DNA of 64,000 nt from Deltaproteobacteria bacterium (GCA_020633895.1 JACKCT010000005.1:124001-188000); one strand, 5' to 3'; shown: positions 1 to 9,017, numbered from the stretch's first letter. Program-made: numbers and translations. Notes: a model not told the origin generated them from the sequence alone.

Positions 1-1481
1 TCGATGTGTCGCGGCGCGACGTTCTTGCCGTTGGAGGTGACGATCAGATCCTTCTTGCGGTCGGTGATCTTCAAGAAGCCGTCCCGGTCGAGCTGGCCGA
101 TGTCGCCGGTGTGAAACCAGCCGTCCTCGATGACGCCCTTGGTGAGTTGGGGATGGCCCCAGTAGCCGCGCATCACGTTCGGACCGGAGACGAGGATCTC
201 GCCGTCCTTGGCGATGCGCACTTCCACGCCGTCGATGGACTTGCCCACCGTGCCCAGGCGCAGGGCTCCGGGATGGTTGACGGTGACGACGGGGCTGGTT
301 TCAGTCAGGCCGTAGCCTTCGTAGAGAGGCAGGCCGATGTTGAAAAAGAACTGGCAGACCGACAGGGCCAACGGCGCGCCGCCGGAAATCATGCAACGCA
401 GGTTCCCCCCCAGCGAATCGTGGATCGGCTTGAAGACCAGCGCCTTGAACACGCGGCATTGGGCCTCCAACGCCAGGGGCACGGGCTCGTCCTTCTGACG
501 CCGTTTGAACGCCTCTTCCCCGGCGGCCAGGGCGCGCTCAAAGAGAATCGTCCGGGCCTTGGAGCTTTGTTTCGCCTCTTCGGAGATTCGCGCCTTGAGT
601 TTTTCGAAGACGCGGGGCACGCCCACGAGAATGGTGGGCTGGACCTCTTTCAAGTCCGCGGCCAGGGCTCCGATGGAGTCGGCGTAGGCGATTGTCGCGC
701 CGGAGAGCAGGGGCGTGAAATGCCCGGCCGTGCGCTCCAGGCTATGGGAGAGCGGCAGGATCGAGAGCGTCACGTCGTTGTAGCTGATGCGAAACAGCGC
801 CGCCGCCTCGGCGATGTTGGACAGCAGGTTGCGGTGCGTGAGCATGGCGCCCTTGGCGTCGCCGGTGGTCCCCGAGGTGTAGATCAGCGTGGCCAGGTCC
901 TCGGGCTGGATTTCCTGCATACGGGCTTCGAGTTTGTCCTCGCCGCCGATGGTTTTGCCCAGGTTGATGACTTCCCAGAAGCTCTTCACGCGCTCGTCCC
1001 GGTCGGTCAGATCGGGAATGGGATCGAAGATGATGACGTGCTCGATCTGGCGCTGGACAATCTTGGATTCCATGGCCTTGGAAAGCTGAAAGTGGTTGGA
1101 CACGGCCAGCACCCGCGCGCCCGAGTCCTTGACGATGTAGCCCACGTCCTTGGCCAGGTTCGTCGAGTAGATCGGCACCAGCACGGCGCCCAGGGATTGG
1201 CAGGCCAGGTCGGTGTAGGCCCAGCAGGGGCGGTTTTCCGACAGGAGCGCCAGCCGGTCGCCCATGTCCACGCCCAGATGCAGCAGGCCCTGCGCGAAAT
1301 GGCGGACGATTTCGTCCACCTCCGCGTACGTGCGGGACATCCAGCTTCCGTCCTTGCGGTAGCGGGTGCATGTGTTTTCGGCGTAGCGGCGAACCGCGTT
1401 GCTCCAACTCACGGCAATGTTTTGATCCAACGCGCGCACCGATCGGGCTCCTCCAGCGTCCACGGGCTCATTATGTGTCAT
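1..1481 (-). CDS. Long-chain acyl-CoA synthetase (AMP-forming), 3' end outside window
   Basis: This gene activates fatty acids to acyl-CoA through an acyl-adenylate at the membrane. Translating the minus strand from an ATG at 1481 gives about 493 residues with no stop before the window edge. Adenylation-family motifs appear in order: the P-loop-like YTSGTTGDAKGAMLTHRN near residues 201-218, then GYGLTETSP, GWFHTGDIG and ITDRKKDLIV. The last visible residues, SNGKNVAPRHI, are typical of the FAA1/FadD-like long-chain group, in which a C-terminal subdomain of about 100 residues with the catalytic lysine follows. That part lies outside the window. An overlapping plus-strand reading frame (6-1706) is a shadow, because it shows no family motif. 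Chain-length preference cannot be read from the sequence. Confidence 0.93.
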   Translation of the reverse strand, partial: MTHNEPVDAGGARSVRALDQNIAVSWSNAVRRYAENTCTRYRKDGSWMSRTYAEVDEIVRHFAQGLLHLGVDMGDRLALLSENRPCWAYTDLACQSLGAVLVPIYSTNLAKDVGYIVKDSGARVLAVSNHFQLSKAMESKIVQRQIEHVIIFDPIPDLTDRDERVKSFWEVINLGKTIGGEDKLEARMQEIQPEDLATLIYTSGTTGDAKGAMLTHRNLLSNIAEAAALFRISYNDVTLSILPLSHSLERTAGHFTPLLSGATIAYADSIGALAADLKEVQPTILVGVPRVFEKLKARISEEAKQSSKARTILFERALAAGEEAFKRRQKDEPVPLALEAQCRVFKALVFKPIHDSLGGNLRCMISGGAPLALSVCQFFFNIGLPLYEGYGLTETSPVVTVNHPGALRLGTVGKSIDGVEVRIAKDGEILVSGPNVMRGYWGHPQLTKGVIEDGWFHTGDIGQLDRDGFLKITDRKKDLIVTSNGKNVAPRHI

Positions 1482-1496
1482 TTATTTCGGGGTGTG

Positions 1497-1560
1497 AATG
1501 CGGCGGCGAGGCAAGCCGTTCGGGGCTCTGAACGGGGTAGGTTCGTGGCTCTGAAAGGGC
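1497..1560. repeat. Degenerate fragment of the dispersed intergenic repeat
   Basis: The gap between the acyl-CoA synthetase and hemW holds GGCGAGGCAAGCCG followed by GGGGCTCTGAACGG and GTGGCTCTGAAAGG. These match the end modules of the repeat elements found at 9, 24, 25, 29, 43, 47 and 49 kb. Only an eroded end is present, so this is a remnant. Confidence 0.5.
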
Positions 1561-1575
1561 GTGAGTGCTTTCCAA

Positions 1576-2733
1576 CTAGACGAACGCCGAAAACACCTCG
1601 TCCGACAAAAAGACCCCCGCCGGAGACAGACGCAGAAGGTCGTCCTCGCGCACCAGGAGTCCGGCGGCGGCCAGGCGGTCAATCTCGGCGCCGAAGCGGC
1701 CGTTGAAATCCAGCGCGAATTCGTCGGCCAGCGGCGCGATGCGCAGCCCATCCAGCCGACGCAGTCCCAGGAAGACCGCCTCGCCCAACGCTTCGTCCCG
1801 AGTCAGCGTTTCGGACTCGATTTCGGCCCGCCCCGCCTCGGCGATACGCGCCATGTACCGCTCCGGGTTTTTGTCGTTGACCGTCCGCCGTCCGAACGGC
1901 GCGCCCGTTGCCCGCCCCATGAACGACACCGCCCCCGCGCCCAGGCCCAGATAGTCCCCCCGCAGCCAGTAATGTTCGTTGTGGCGGCTGCGTCGGCCGT
2001 CTTTGGCGAAGTTGGCGATCTCGTATTGCGCGAATCCCGCACCGGCGAGCACGTCCCGCAGGCGTTCGAACTCGTCGGCGGCCTCGTCCGGGTCCATCTC
2101 GCGTCGTCGGCCGTCGGCAACGAGGGTTTCGAAGGGCGTTTCGTCGTAAATCGTCAGGCAATAGGCCGACAGATGGGCTGGCGCCAGATCCAGAAACGTC
2201 GCCAAGTCTTCTTCGAGCATGGCGCCGGTGCGTTCGGGTAGTCCGTACATGAAATCGAGATTGAAGTTGTCGATGCCCGCCGCGCGCAGAATCGCGACGC
2301 TCTCGCGCACCTCGTCCTCGCCGTGGATGCGCCCCAGGGCCTTGAGCACCGGCCGGCGCAGACTCTGCACCCCCATCGAGACGCGGTTCACCCCGGCGGC
2401 CAGGTATCCGTCCACCTTTTCCGCCGTCACCGTGCCCGGATTGGCCTCCAGGGTGATCTCGGCGTCGTGGGCGACGTCCACCCGATCGCGAATTCCCGCG
2501 ACAATCCGCGCAATCGCCGCCCCCGAGAAGATCGACGGTGTCCCGCCGCCAAAGTAAATCGACGGCGCGGGGCCGGTGCACTCGTCGAGGCGAGCGTCCA
2601 GCTCCCGCAGCAGCGCGTCCACATAGCGATCCTCCGGCGGCCGCCGCTCGGGCAGGCTGGCGAAATCGCAATAGAGGCACTTGGCCGCGCAATAGGGGAT
2701 ATGGACGTAAATTGTGCCGGACGCGGGGCGCAT
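1576..2733 (-). CDS. hemW: HemW-type radical SAM protein (heme chaperone)
   Basis: A radical SAM protein of the HemN/HemW family, about 385 residues. The cluster motif is HIPYCAAKCLYCDF: three cysteines (C15, C19, C22) spaced C-x3-C-x2-C, followed by D-F. The fourth cysteine typical of true oxygen-independent coproporphyrinogen oxidase HemN is absent, which is the usual HemW signature. YFGGGTPS, the SAM-binding GGGTPS motif, follows. The C-terminal region (EALGEAVFLGLRRLDGL) matches the HemW C-terminal domain. HemW proteins bind heme and deliver it to respiratory enzymes. The open frame extends upstream to a TTG at 2790, but the ATG at 2733 has AAGGCGG ahead of it and places the conserved IYVHIPYC at the normal distance, so it is preferred. 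Confidence 0.93.
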   Translation of the reverse strand: MRPASGTIYVHIPYCAAKCLYCDFASLPERRPPEDRYVDALLRELDARLDECTGPAPSIYFGGGTPSIFSGAAIARIVAGIRDRVDVAHDAEITLEANPGTVTAEKVDGYLAAGVNRVSMGVQSLRRPVLKALGRIHGEDEVRESVAILRAAGIDNFNLDFMYGLPERTGAMLEEDLATFLDLAPAHLSAYCLTIYDETPFETLVADGRRREMDPDEAADEFERLRDVLAGAGFAQYEIANFAKDGRRSRHNEHYWLRGDYLGLGAGAVSFMGRATGAPFGRRTVNDKNPERYMARIAEAGRAEIESETLTRDEALGEAVFLGLRRLDGLRIAPLADEFALDFNGRFGAEIDRLAAAGLLVREDDLLRLSPAGVFLSDEVFSAFV

Positions 2734-2838
2734 CGCTTCGAAACCGCCTTGAAAATCGCCAAAGGATAAAGATCCCCGGCTCGCGCTCAAACTACATCAT
2801 GACCGCGAGCCTGTGGATAACTATATGTAGTATATACC

Positions 2839-2867
2839 TTGACCCAGCCAGCCATATCTAGTAAGTT
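2839..2867 (+). promoter_or_regulatory. Possible sigma-70-type promoter
   Basis: TTGACC (2839-2844) and TAAGTT (2862-2867) are separated by 17 bases, about 50 bases upstream of the small gene starting at 2915. An AT-rich near-palindrome (CTATATGTAGTATATA, about 2821-2836) sits directly upstream and stands out in this GC-rich DNA. The assignment rests on pattern only. Confidence 0.35.
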
Positions 2868-2914
2868 CCCTCTCGACTTACCGACCCGCCACGTCTTCGA
2901 TTTGGAGTTGCCCA

Positions 2915-3298
2915 ATGCGGCGCCAATTGGCCCAATGCGTCCACTGGATCGACCTGGGGCAGGAGCATCTGGAAGCTCTGGAAGCCGAACTTCTCTCCGA
3001 CGATCTGGACGGCGCCACGCAGAGTTTCAAGAGCGCTTGGGTGGCGATGATGGAGCCGGTGCGGGTGCTGTCCCGGTGCTGGGACGGCAGCTTTTGGGAA
3101 GACTGGGATCAGCGGGACTTCGTGCTCGACAACATCGAGGAAGCCCAGACGCTCCTGCTCGACGCCGGACCCGACGACCTGCGCGGAATTCTGCTTGCCC
3201 TCAAGGAACTGCTGCATCTCAACCTGATGATGCTCCGCAACGCCCTCACCCTCCTGACCGCCGACCTCGGTCTCACCGCCACCATCGGCCACGAGTAA
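2915..3298 (+). CDS. Small acidic helical protein, function unknown
   Basis: A 127-residue protein starting at ATG 2915 with GGAG eight bases upstream. It is rich in Glu, Asp and Leu, has no signal peptide or membrane segment, and is predicted mostly alpha-helical (for example DLRGILLALKELLHLNLMML). No family was recognised. The reverse-strand frame over the same bases (2858-3292) has less natural composition and no plausible start signal, so the plus-strand reading is preferred. The gene is isolated: hemW diverges upstream and a repeat-filled gap follows. It is likely cytoplasmic. Confidence 0.7.
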   Translation: MRRQLAQCVHWIDLGQEHLEALEAELLSDDLDGATQSFKSAWVAMMEPVRVLSRCWDGSFWEDWDQRDFVLDNIEEAQTLLLDAGPDDLRGILLALKELLHLNLMMLRNALTLLTADLGLTATIGHE

Positions 3299-3324
3299 GA
3301 AGAGGGGCCGTAGTCAGTCGGCCC

Positions 3325-3410
3325 GGACTGGGAGATGCTTCGCATCTCCGACGCGGACGCGTGGGTTGCACGAGCCGTGGTGGTCGTCGCTTCGCTCCAA
3401 CCGATTCGAA
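3325..3410. repeat. Second intergenic repeat type (hairpin plus CGTCGCTTCGCTCC module)
   Basis: A perfect short hairpin, GGAGATGC-TTC-GCATCTCC (3331-3349), is followed by GGTGGTCGTCGCTTCGCTCC. The same pair of modules occurs in inverse order and orientation at 43.43-43.52 kb (GGAGCGAAGCGACGACC plus a GAGATGC hairpin), and the GGAGCGAAGCGACG module also occurs at 29.27 kb. It is a dispersed repeat distinct from the 121-bp family. Confidence 0.6.
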
Positions 3411-3432
3411 AAAGTCGAGAGCGTCTTCCGAT

Positions 3433-5634
3433 TTAGGTCGGGTCTTCCCACCAGGGCGGGACGTCGGTGCTGTTGTTCCACTTGCGGCGCAGGCACGGTT
3501 TGAGGTCGGTGAGGTCGGACGTGCCTTCGGTCTGATCGGTGTCGATGACCATCACGTCGCTGGAGGCATGCACCTTGTCGCTGATCAGGGCGTAGCGGTA
3601 GTTCAGATTGGCCCACGCCACGATCTGGTCGGGGACATTGTTGCCGTAGTTCTTGAATTCCAGGTCGAATTGCTTGCACGTATTGAGGCGCCCCCAATAG
3701 CGTCCCTCGAACGGGCAGATTCCCATGCCCTGCTCGCAGTCGTCGACCATGTAAAAGAGCGTTTCGCCCTCGGTGGAGATATCGGTCGGATTGCCCGACG
3801 AATCGGCGCAGTGGCGGGGGTGATCGGCGATATCCGGGTCGTAGCACATCTCGTCGAATTGGTAGTTGTCCGAGTAATTCGCGTCGAAGGTCGCCTTGCC
3901 CGGTTCGTAGATCGCCTCGTCCTCGCAGGCGGGCAGGACGTGGAACATCTTGTCGAGGGAGATGTTGACCGTGATTTCCTCGCCGGGAACCAGGTCCGCC
4001 AGATCCGCGTTGCGCCAGTCGTTGGGATAGCAGGCCATGAACCGAAAGATCTTCGAATTGAAGGTGTCGCGGATCTTGACCACCTTGAAGGCGCTGGGCC
4101 CGGCGGGAAACTTGATGCGTTCGTTCATGCCGATGCGCTCGACGAATTCGTGCATCGCCCAGAGTTCGCGGTTGACGGGGAAGTGGGAGTTGATGATTTC
4201 CTGCTGCCCGTCGATGGTGTAGTCCCGGGATAGGGCCTCCCACGACTCGGTCGTTTCGTCCTCGATCACCACCTCTTGGGGCGGCTCGCCGGGAGTCTTG
4301 GCGGGGAAGTACCAGAAATGGTCCGAGTCGCCCTGCAACATGCGGTAGACCCGGTGGGAGCCGTCGCGGGGTTCCCGATCCTGCAGGCGCAGATAGGTCT
4401 CCTGAAATCCCTTGACGTTAAACGACTCGTCCTGGGCGCCGCTGACCAGCAGCACGTCGGCGACGATGTCCTTGCGGCGCCAATCCTTTGAGGCCGGGTC
4501 CATGTAGTGCTGCATGCAGCAGGCGGCTTCCTCGGCGGCCTCGAACTGGTCCCGGTCGTTGCAGGCCTTGTTCAGGTCGTACTTGGTGCAGTCCAGGGAA
4601 TAGGCCGGGTCATAGTCGAACTCGATGTAGTTGTTGGGACCGACGATGGCCCGATAGGCGTTCCAGCTTCCTTCCGCCGCCCAGACTTCCTGCCAGGCGC
4701 CCGATCCATGCCAGGCCATGATGCCTTCCGGATACCAGGCGTCCACGTCCACGTCCGCCTCGGAGATGTCCAGATTGTTGAGTTGCAGGGCCGAGACGGC
4801 GCCGAAGCTGATGCCGCCCACGACCAGCCGGCCGTCGGTGAAGCCGATGCCGTTGGGCTTGCCGAAGCCGCCGTTGAGCGGACCGAAGACGTTGTAAAAC
4901 AGGTCCACGCCCCGGAACGTGGCCATGCCGTAGGCCCAGGCGTAGTGGCGATCCACGTTGGGGCCGTGGCCGAAGGCGATGCCGCGGAAGGGGTCGTTGG
5001 AGTCGCGGTAGATGTTGCCGTGGCTGATCTGGTTTTGCCGCACCGGCGGCTGGTAGCACTCGGGCTTGAACGCGTCGATAGCGTCCCAACCCGAACAGCG
5101 ATAGCCCACGCCCGGCCCGGAGATGGACAGGACGAAGGTCTTTTTGTCGTTGGTCGAGGTCATCGCCGCGATGAACGAGGCTTGCTGGTAGCTGCCCCGG
5201 TCGCCGCCGCCGTGGAGCCACAGGATGCCGGTGCGGCCCAGGCCGCCCTTGTTCCGGGCGAAGGCACGCAGGTCGCGGCAGTCGGTGCGGCTCATGTCCG
5301 GCGTGACTTCGGTGGCCCAGTAGGCCCAGATCCAGCCGTCGGAGGGATCGGCGCCGTCCATGGAGGCCCGGGACTTGTAACGCATCGTTCCGACGCAGAA
5401 GCCGTTGATGAAGTTGCCGGGCATGTTGTAGCTGCCCTGGTAGACGATCTCCCAGTCGGTGCCTTCGTCCATGGGGCCGGTGATGTAGTCCAGGTAATCG
5501 ATGCCTTGGAGTTGCTCCCAGTTGACCGGCGGGCCGTCCGTGTCTTCATGGGCAATGGCCGGCTTTTGGCCGATAAAGGCGAGCGTAAAAAGGAGGACCA
5601 AGGCGAACGCCCGGGTTTTGATCAGGTTCGTCAC
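3433..5634 (-). CDS. Secreted alpha/beta-hydrolase-like protein
   Basis: A 733-residue protein with a clear Sec signal peptide (hydrophobic ALVLLFTLAFIGQ, cleavage after PAIA-HE near residue 28). The core looks like an alpha/beta hydrolase. WLHGGGDRG (140-148) resembles an oxyanion-hole loop, GISFG (274-278) is a GxSxG nucleophile elbow with S276, VLLVSGAQDES places an acid at D402, and GDSDHFWYF offers H439. Together these suggest an esterase or peptidase-type serine hydrolase in the periplasm or outside the cell. The C-terminal 250 residues are Cys-rich and Asp-rich and match no family I know. It lacks a lipobox and is transcribed alone. The substrate is unknown. Confidence 0.7.
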   Translation of the reverse strand: MTNLIKTRAFALVLLFTLAFIGQKPAIAHEDTDGPPVNWEQLQGIDYLDYITGPMDEGTDWEIVYQGSYNMPGNFINGFCVGTMRYKSRASMDGADPSDGWIWAYWATEVTPDMSRTDCRDLRAFARNKGGLGRTGILWLHGGGDRGSYQQASFIAAMTSTNDKKTFVLSISGPGVGYRCSGWDAIDAFKPECYQPPVRQNQISHGNIYRDSNDPFRGIAFGHGPNVDRHYAWAYGMATFRGVDLFYNVFGPLNGGFGKPNGIGFTDGRLVVGGISFGAVSALQLNNLDISEADVDVDAWYPEGIMAWHGSGAWQEVWAAEGSWNAYRAIVGPNNYIEFDYDPAYSLDCTKYDLNKACNDRDQFEAAEEAACCMQHYMDPASKDWRRKDIVADVLLVSGAQDESFNVKGFQETYLRLQDREPRDGSHRVYRMLQGDSDHFWYFPAKTPGEPPQEVVIEDETTESWEALSRDYTIDGQQEIINSHFPVNRELWAMHEFVERIGMNERIKFPAGPSAFKVVKIRDTFNSKIFRFMACYPNDWRNADLADLVPGEEITVNISLDKMFHVLPACEDEAIYEPGKATFDANYSDNYQFDEMCYDPDIADHPRHCADSSGNPTDISTEGETLFYMVDDCEQGMGICPFEGRYWGRLNTCKQFDLEFKNYGNNVPDQIVAWANLNYRYALISDKVHASSDVMVIDTDQTEGTSDLTDLKPCLRRKWNNSTDVPPWWEDPT

Positions 5635-6194
5635 TTCCGGCTCCCGAGGGATTCCATAAACATTCTCATCACTTCATGATCGCGCGGGTCGATCGGCGCC
5701 GCGGCGATTCGACGACCTTATAGATCGTCGTTTTGCCCGAAATTCTGAAGTTCAACCGGCTTTCGGACCGGTCGAATCGGGCTCAAAGTGACCAAATAAT
5801 GAGAATGGTCATCGAAACCACGCCGGTAGCGGCTACGAACGTGTGGATTCCTACCGCTTAACCGGAACTTTCGACGATTTTGCCGAAACGGGCGCGGAAA
5901 TGACCGCTGGTCACGTCCGTGGGAGGTGCCCGAATCGCAGCGCCGACCGCCGACAGCGTTGCCCGATCCGTTTACTACATTCGCCGTATTTTGCAAAGGC
6001 GGCCCGAAACTCCCAAACATCGCACCGGCGGCCTGGACGGTCGTTTGTCCGGATGTTGTCGATTTTTTCGCATGTTAGACGCATATTCGGCCCATTCGTG
6101 GGGTATCTTCCCGAAGAACGTTCGGGTATAACAGTCCGCCCAGCATTGTCGCATGGATTGCCGGCGCCGCCGCCGTTTTGCCTTGGAGACTCCC
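5635..6194. other. Intergenic stretch without a convincing gene
   Basis: This divergent region lies between the secreted hydrolase (minus) and the first PlsC-like gene (plus). Every frame is short and lacks family similarity. A short hairpin, CCCGAA-gaacg-TTCGGG, lies at about 6113-6129. It presumably carries the promoters of both neighbours, but no clear -35/-10 pair was found. Confidence 0.5.
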
Positions 6195-6992
6195 TTGGTT
6201 CCGTCCGACTCCGGTCCGCCCTCCGGCCCCGCCGTGGCCCCGAAGCCGATCAAACGCTCGAAAATTCGTGCCTATTGGCGCTTTCTGATCTTTTTTCTCG
6301 TCACCGGGTATTGGGCGGTGCGCTACACCCTGTTCGGAATTTTCAAGGGGTTCAACGCCATCGACGGCTCGGACCACGGCCATCGCTGGTCCAAGCACCT
6401 GGCCCGCGCCGTGGGCATGAAGCTGCATGTCTCGGGCAAGGTGCCGACCGAACCGTGCCTGCTGGTTTCCAACCATCAGTCGTATATGGACGTCACGTCG
6501 ATTTTCGCCACCATCCCGGCGGCGTTCATGGCCAAGATCGAGGTTTCCCGCTGGCCGTTCATCGGCTATGTGACGCGCCTGGGCCCGACAATCTGGATCG
6601 ATCGCTCCAGCGAGGAGTCGCGCCGCGCCAGCCGGGACGCGATCCGCCAGCGGGTGATCGAGGAGCGCGTCCCCGCCATGGTCTTCGCCGAAGGCACCCG
6701 CAACTCCGGCCCGGAGTTGCTGCCCTTCAAGCCCGGGTCGTTTTCCATGGCCCATGAGGCGGGGATCCCCGTCGTGCCCATCGCGGTGCATTACCGGGAT
6801 CAGGACGATGTGTGGGCCAAGGGTGCTCACTCGTTCGTGGCCCATATGATTCGCCAACTCGGCAAAAAAGAGATCCACGTGGATCTGGTCTTCGGCGATC
6901 CCATCGACAAACCGACGGTGGACGAGACGGTGCAGGCCGCCGAGCATTTCGTCCGCGACGAATTGGCCCGTCTGCGCGCCGAGCACGCCTAA
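6195..6992 (+). CDS. 1-acyl-sn-glycerol-3-phosphate acyltransferase-like protein (PlsC family), copy 1
   Basis: A membrane-associated glycerolipid acyltransferase. One N-terminal hydrophobic segment (LIFFLVTGYWAVRYTLFGIF) precedes the catalytic NHQSYMD motif (the HX4D box). FIGYVTRLGPTIWIDR follows, then the glycerophosphate-binding FAEGTR box and the GIPVVPIAVHY block, all in family order. The usual role is acylation of lysophosphatidic acid in phospholipid synthesis. The TTG at 6195 has TTGGAGA six bases upstream; the in-frame ATG at 6153 has no ribosome-binding site, and the paralogue downstream also starts with TTG. This protein and the next gene are clear paralogues (KIEVSRWPFIGYVTRLGPTI against KVEVSRWPFIGFITRLGPTI), indicating tandem duplication. 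Confidence 0.9.
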   Translation: MVPSDSGPPSGPAVAPKPIKRSKIRAYWRFLIFFLVTGYWAVRYTLFGIFKGFNAIDGSDHGHRWSKHLARAVGMKLHVSGKVPTEPCLLVSNHQSYMDVTSIFATIPAAFMAKIEVSRWPFIGYVTRLGPTIWIDRSSEESRRASRDAIRQRVIEERVPAMVFAEGTRNSGPELLPFKPGSFSMAHEAGIPVVPIAVHYRDQDDVWAKGAHSFVAHMIRQLGKKEIHVDLVFGDPIDKPTVDETVQAAEHFVRDELARLRAEHA

Positions 6993-7243
6993 GCCCTCGT
7001 CCATTCGCGGCCCTCATTCGTTACGTCGCTTCCTATTTCGAACGAAGCCCAAGATGCCGCCGCTTCGACGTCGTTTTGTCACGAACGACGCTTTCCCGGC
7101 CGGTCGAAACAGAATCGTCACGCAAAATTCCATGACTTGTCGGCCGGTCGTCGGTACGTTGTAACAAGGCTCCGTTAGTTTCCCGAACATCGATATTTGG
7201 ACGCCGCTTCTTCAAGGCGTCCTTTGATGTTGCGGGAGATCCT

Positions 7244-8038
7244 TTGCCCTACGCGACGCACGATCTGGCCCTTCCGGCCCAAGAAGACACCACCCCCGCA
7301 CGACGGTCGTCCCTGCGTGCCGTCGCTCGTCTCTTTGTGTTCCTGAGCCTGACCTGCGCCTGGGCCGCCCGGTACATCTTCCACGGCGTTCGTCGCGGGT
7401 TCGACCCCGTGGAGGCCGCGGACTTCGGGCGCCGTTGGTCGATTCAGTTGGCGCGGGTGTTGGGCCTGAAGGTGAGCTATTCGGGCGAGCTTCCCGCCGA
7501 GCCGTGCCTGCTGGTGGCCAACCACCGGTCCTACATGGACATCACGGCCATGTACAGCCTCCTGCCCCTGTCGTTCATGGCCAAGGTGGAGGTCTCGCGC
7601 TGGCCGTTTATCGGCTTCATTACACGCCTGGGGCCGACGATCTTCGTGGATCGGGACAAAACCGAATCCCGCAAGACCAGCCGGGAAAACCTGCGCCGCA
7701 TGATCGTGGAAAACGGCCTGCCGGCGGTGGTCTTTCCCGAAGGCACGAGCTTCGAGGGGCCGGGCATCCTGCCGTTTCGCCCCGGATCGTTCTTCATGGC
7801 TCGGGAGGCGGAGATTCCCGTCGTTCCCGTCGCCGTGCATTACGAGGATGTCGACGACGCCTGGGTCGGCGACGACTCGTTCCTCGGACACTTTCTGCGA
7901 CAACTCGCCAAACCGAATATTCGCATCCATCTGGTTTTCACGGACCCGATCGCCGAGGGGAGTGGCGATGACGTCCGGGACGGCGCCGAAAACCGGATCC
8001 GATCGGCTTTGAGTGTCCTTGAAGGAGGAGCGTCATGA
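7244..8038 (+). CDS. 1-acyl-sn-glycerol-3-phosphate acyltransferase-like protein (PlsC family), copy 2
   Basis: The second PlsC-type acyltransferase, 264 residues. It carries NHRSYMD (HX4D), a FPEGTS box in place of the more usual FPEGTR, and EIPVVPVAVHY. A membrane segment lies at about residues 25-45. Translation starts at TTG 7244, with GGGAG five bases upstream. The Arg-to-Ser change in the substrate-binding box, together with divergence from copy 1, suggests different acyl or acceptor preference (inference). Its stop overlaps the start of the next gene (ATGA at 8035-8038), so the two are translationally coupled. Confidence 0.9.
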   Translation: MPYATHDLALPAQEDTTPARRSSLRAVARLFVFLSLTCAWAARYIFHGVRRGFDPVEAADFGRRWSIQLARVLGLKVSYSGELPAEPCLLVANHRSYMDITAMYSLLPLSFMAKVEVSRWPFIGFITRLGPTIFVDRDKTESRKTSRENLRRMIVENGLPAVVFPEGTSFEGPGILPFRPGSFFMAREAEIPVVPVAVHYEDVDDAWVGDDSFLGHFLRQLAKPNIRIHLVFTDPIAEGSGDDVRDGAENRIRSALSVLEGGAS

Positions 8039-8913
8039 CCACCAACGCACGATCCAAACTCCCTGTTCCCTTCGTCGCCGGCAAGGCCAAGTACAAGTAC
8101 AAAATCTACATCCGGCCCGGCGTTACCATGCCGGACGCCAAGTTCGAGCGGCTGGCCCGAGAGCTGCGAAGCTGCGCCAAGACGTGCTTCGATCAATTGC
8201 CGCCCTATCAGTGCCTGCTGGGCACGCGGGCGTCGTTGGCCGACAAGGCCATCGCCGTCGCCTGGCGTCGGGACGGGCGCATCGCGGGTTTTTGCTCGTG
8301 CGTGCTGCTCGACGTGGACAACGTGGGCACGGTGCTGCACCTGGGTCTGACGTGTGTGAGACCGGATGATCGGGGTTCGGGGCTGACGCACAAGCTGACA
8401 TCCAAGGTCATTATCGGCTATCTGGCCCGCCATCGGCTGGTGGGCAAGCAATGGATCAGCAACGTGGCGTGCGTGCTCTCCAGCCTGGGCAACGTGGCCA
8501 TGTTTTTCGACGAGGTCTTTCCGTCGCCCCTGGCCGACACGGCCGTTTCCACGGCCCACGCCAGCATCGCCAAGACCATCGACGAGCGCTATCGGGACGA
8601 AATCTACATCCGCCCCGACGCCCAATTCGACTGGACCAGATTCGTCTTTCAGGGTTCGGTGCGCGACACCGTGTTCCAAAAGGACAAGGACGCCACGGCC
8701 TATCACCACCGCAATCGCGCGATCAACCAGTACTACACGGGGATCATGTCCTTCGACCGGGGAGACGAGGTGCTGCAGGTCGGCTCGGTCTCGCTGCTGG
8801 GGACCGCGCCGCGCTATTTCCTGCGCAAAAAACAGATTCGCGAACGCAGCCGCCGTCTGCTGACGCAGATCGACTACGCCACGCATGCCAACGCCGTCGT
8901 CCAAGACGGCTGA
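8035..8913 (+). CDS. GNAT-like N-acyltransferase family protein
   Basis: A 292-residue cytoplasmic protein coupled to the upstream PlsC-like gene by a 4-bp ATGA overlap. The segment GLTCVRPDDRGSGLTHKLTSKVI resembles GNAT motif A (acyl-CoA pyrophosphate-binding R-x-x-G-x-G). The preceding strands (AIAVAWRRDGRIAGFCSCVLLDV) fit the GNAT fold core. The remainder, about 150 residues from the fold to the C-terminus, matches no family I know. Coupling to lipid acyltransferases hints that it may acylate an amine-bearing lipid or lipid precursor, but that is inference. An intrinsic terminator follows, closing a three-gene unit. Confidence 0.65.
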   Translation: MTTNARSKLPVPFVAGKAKYKYKIYIRPGVTMPDAKFERLARELRSCAKTCFDQLPPYQCLLGTRASLADKAIAVAWRRDGRIAGFCSCVLLDVDNVGTVLHLGLTCVRPDDRGSGLTHKLTSKVIIGYLARHRLVGKQWISNVACVLSSLGNVAMFFDEVFPSPLADTAVSTAHASIAKTIDERYRDEIYIRPDAQFDWTRFVFQGSVRDTVFQKDKDATAYHHRNRAINQYYTGIMSFDRGDEVLQVGSVSLLGTAPRYFLRKKQIRERSRRLLTQIDYATHANAVVQDG

Positions 8914-8944
8914 CTTCCGACACGCCATACCCGCTTTTGCATTC

Positions 8945-8972
8945 GGGCGGCCCCTGGGCCGCCCAACTTTTT
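8945..8972 (+). terminator. Intrinsic terminator after the acyltransferase genes
   Basis: The stem GGGCGGCC / GGCCGCCC with a short CCTG-like loop is followed by AACTTTTT. It lies 32 bases after the stop of the GNAT-like gene. Confidence 0.8.
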
Positions 8973-9017
8973 GTCGGATAGTCCCGAAGTATTCCGCCGG
9001 AGCCCCGAACCATTCCG

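Noticed and set aside
6-1706. A 566-residue plus-strand open frame over the acyl-CoA synthetase
   Set aside because: The minus strand encodes all conserved adenylation motifs here; the plus-strand frame has none and runs on into hemW.
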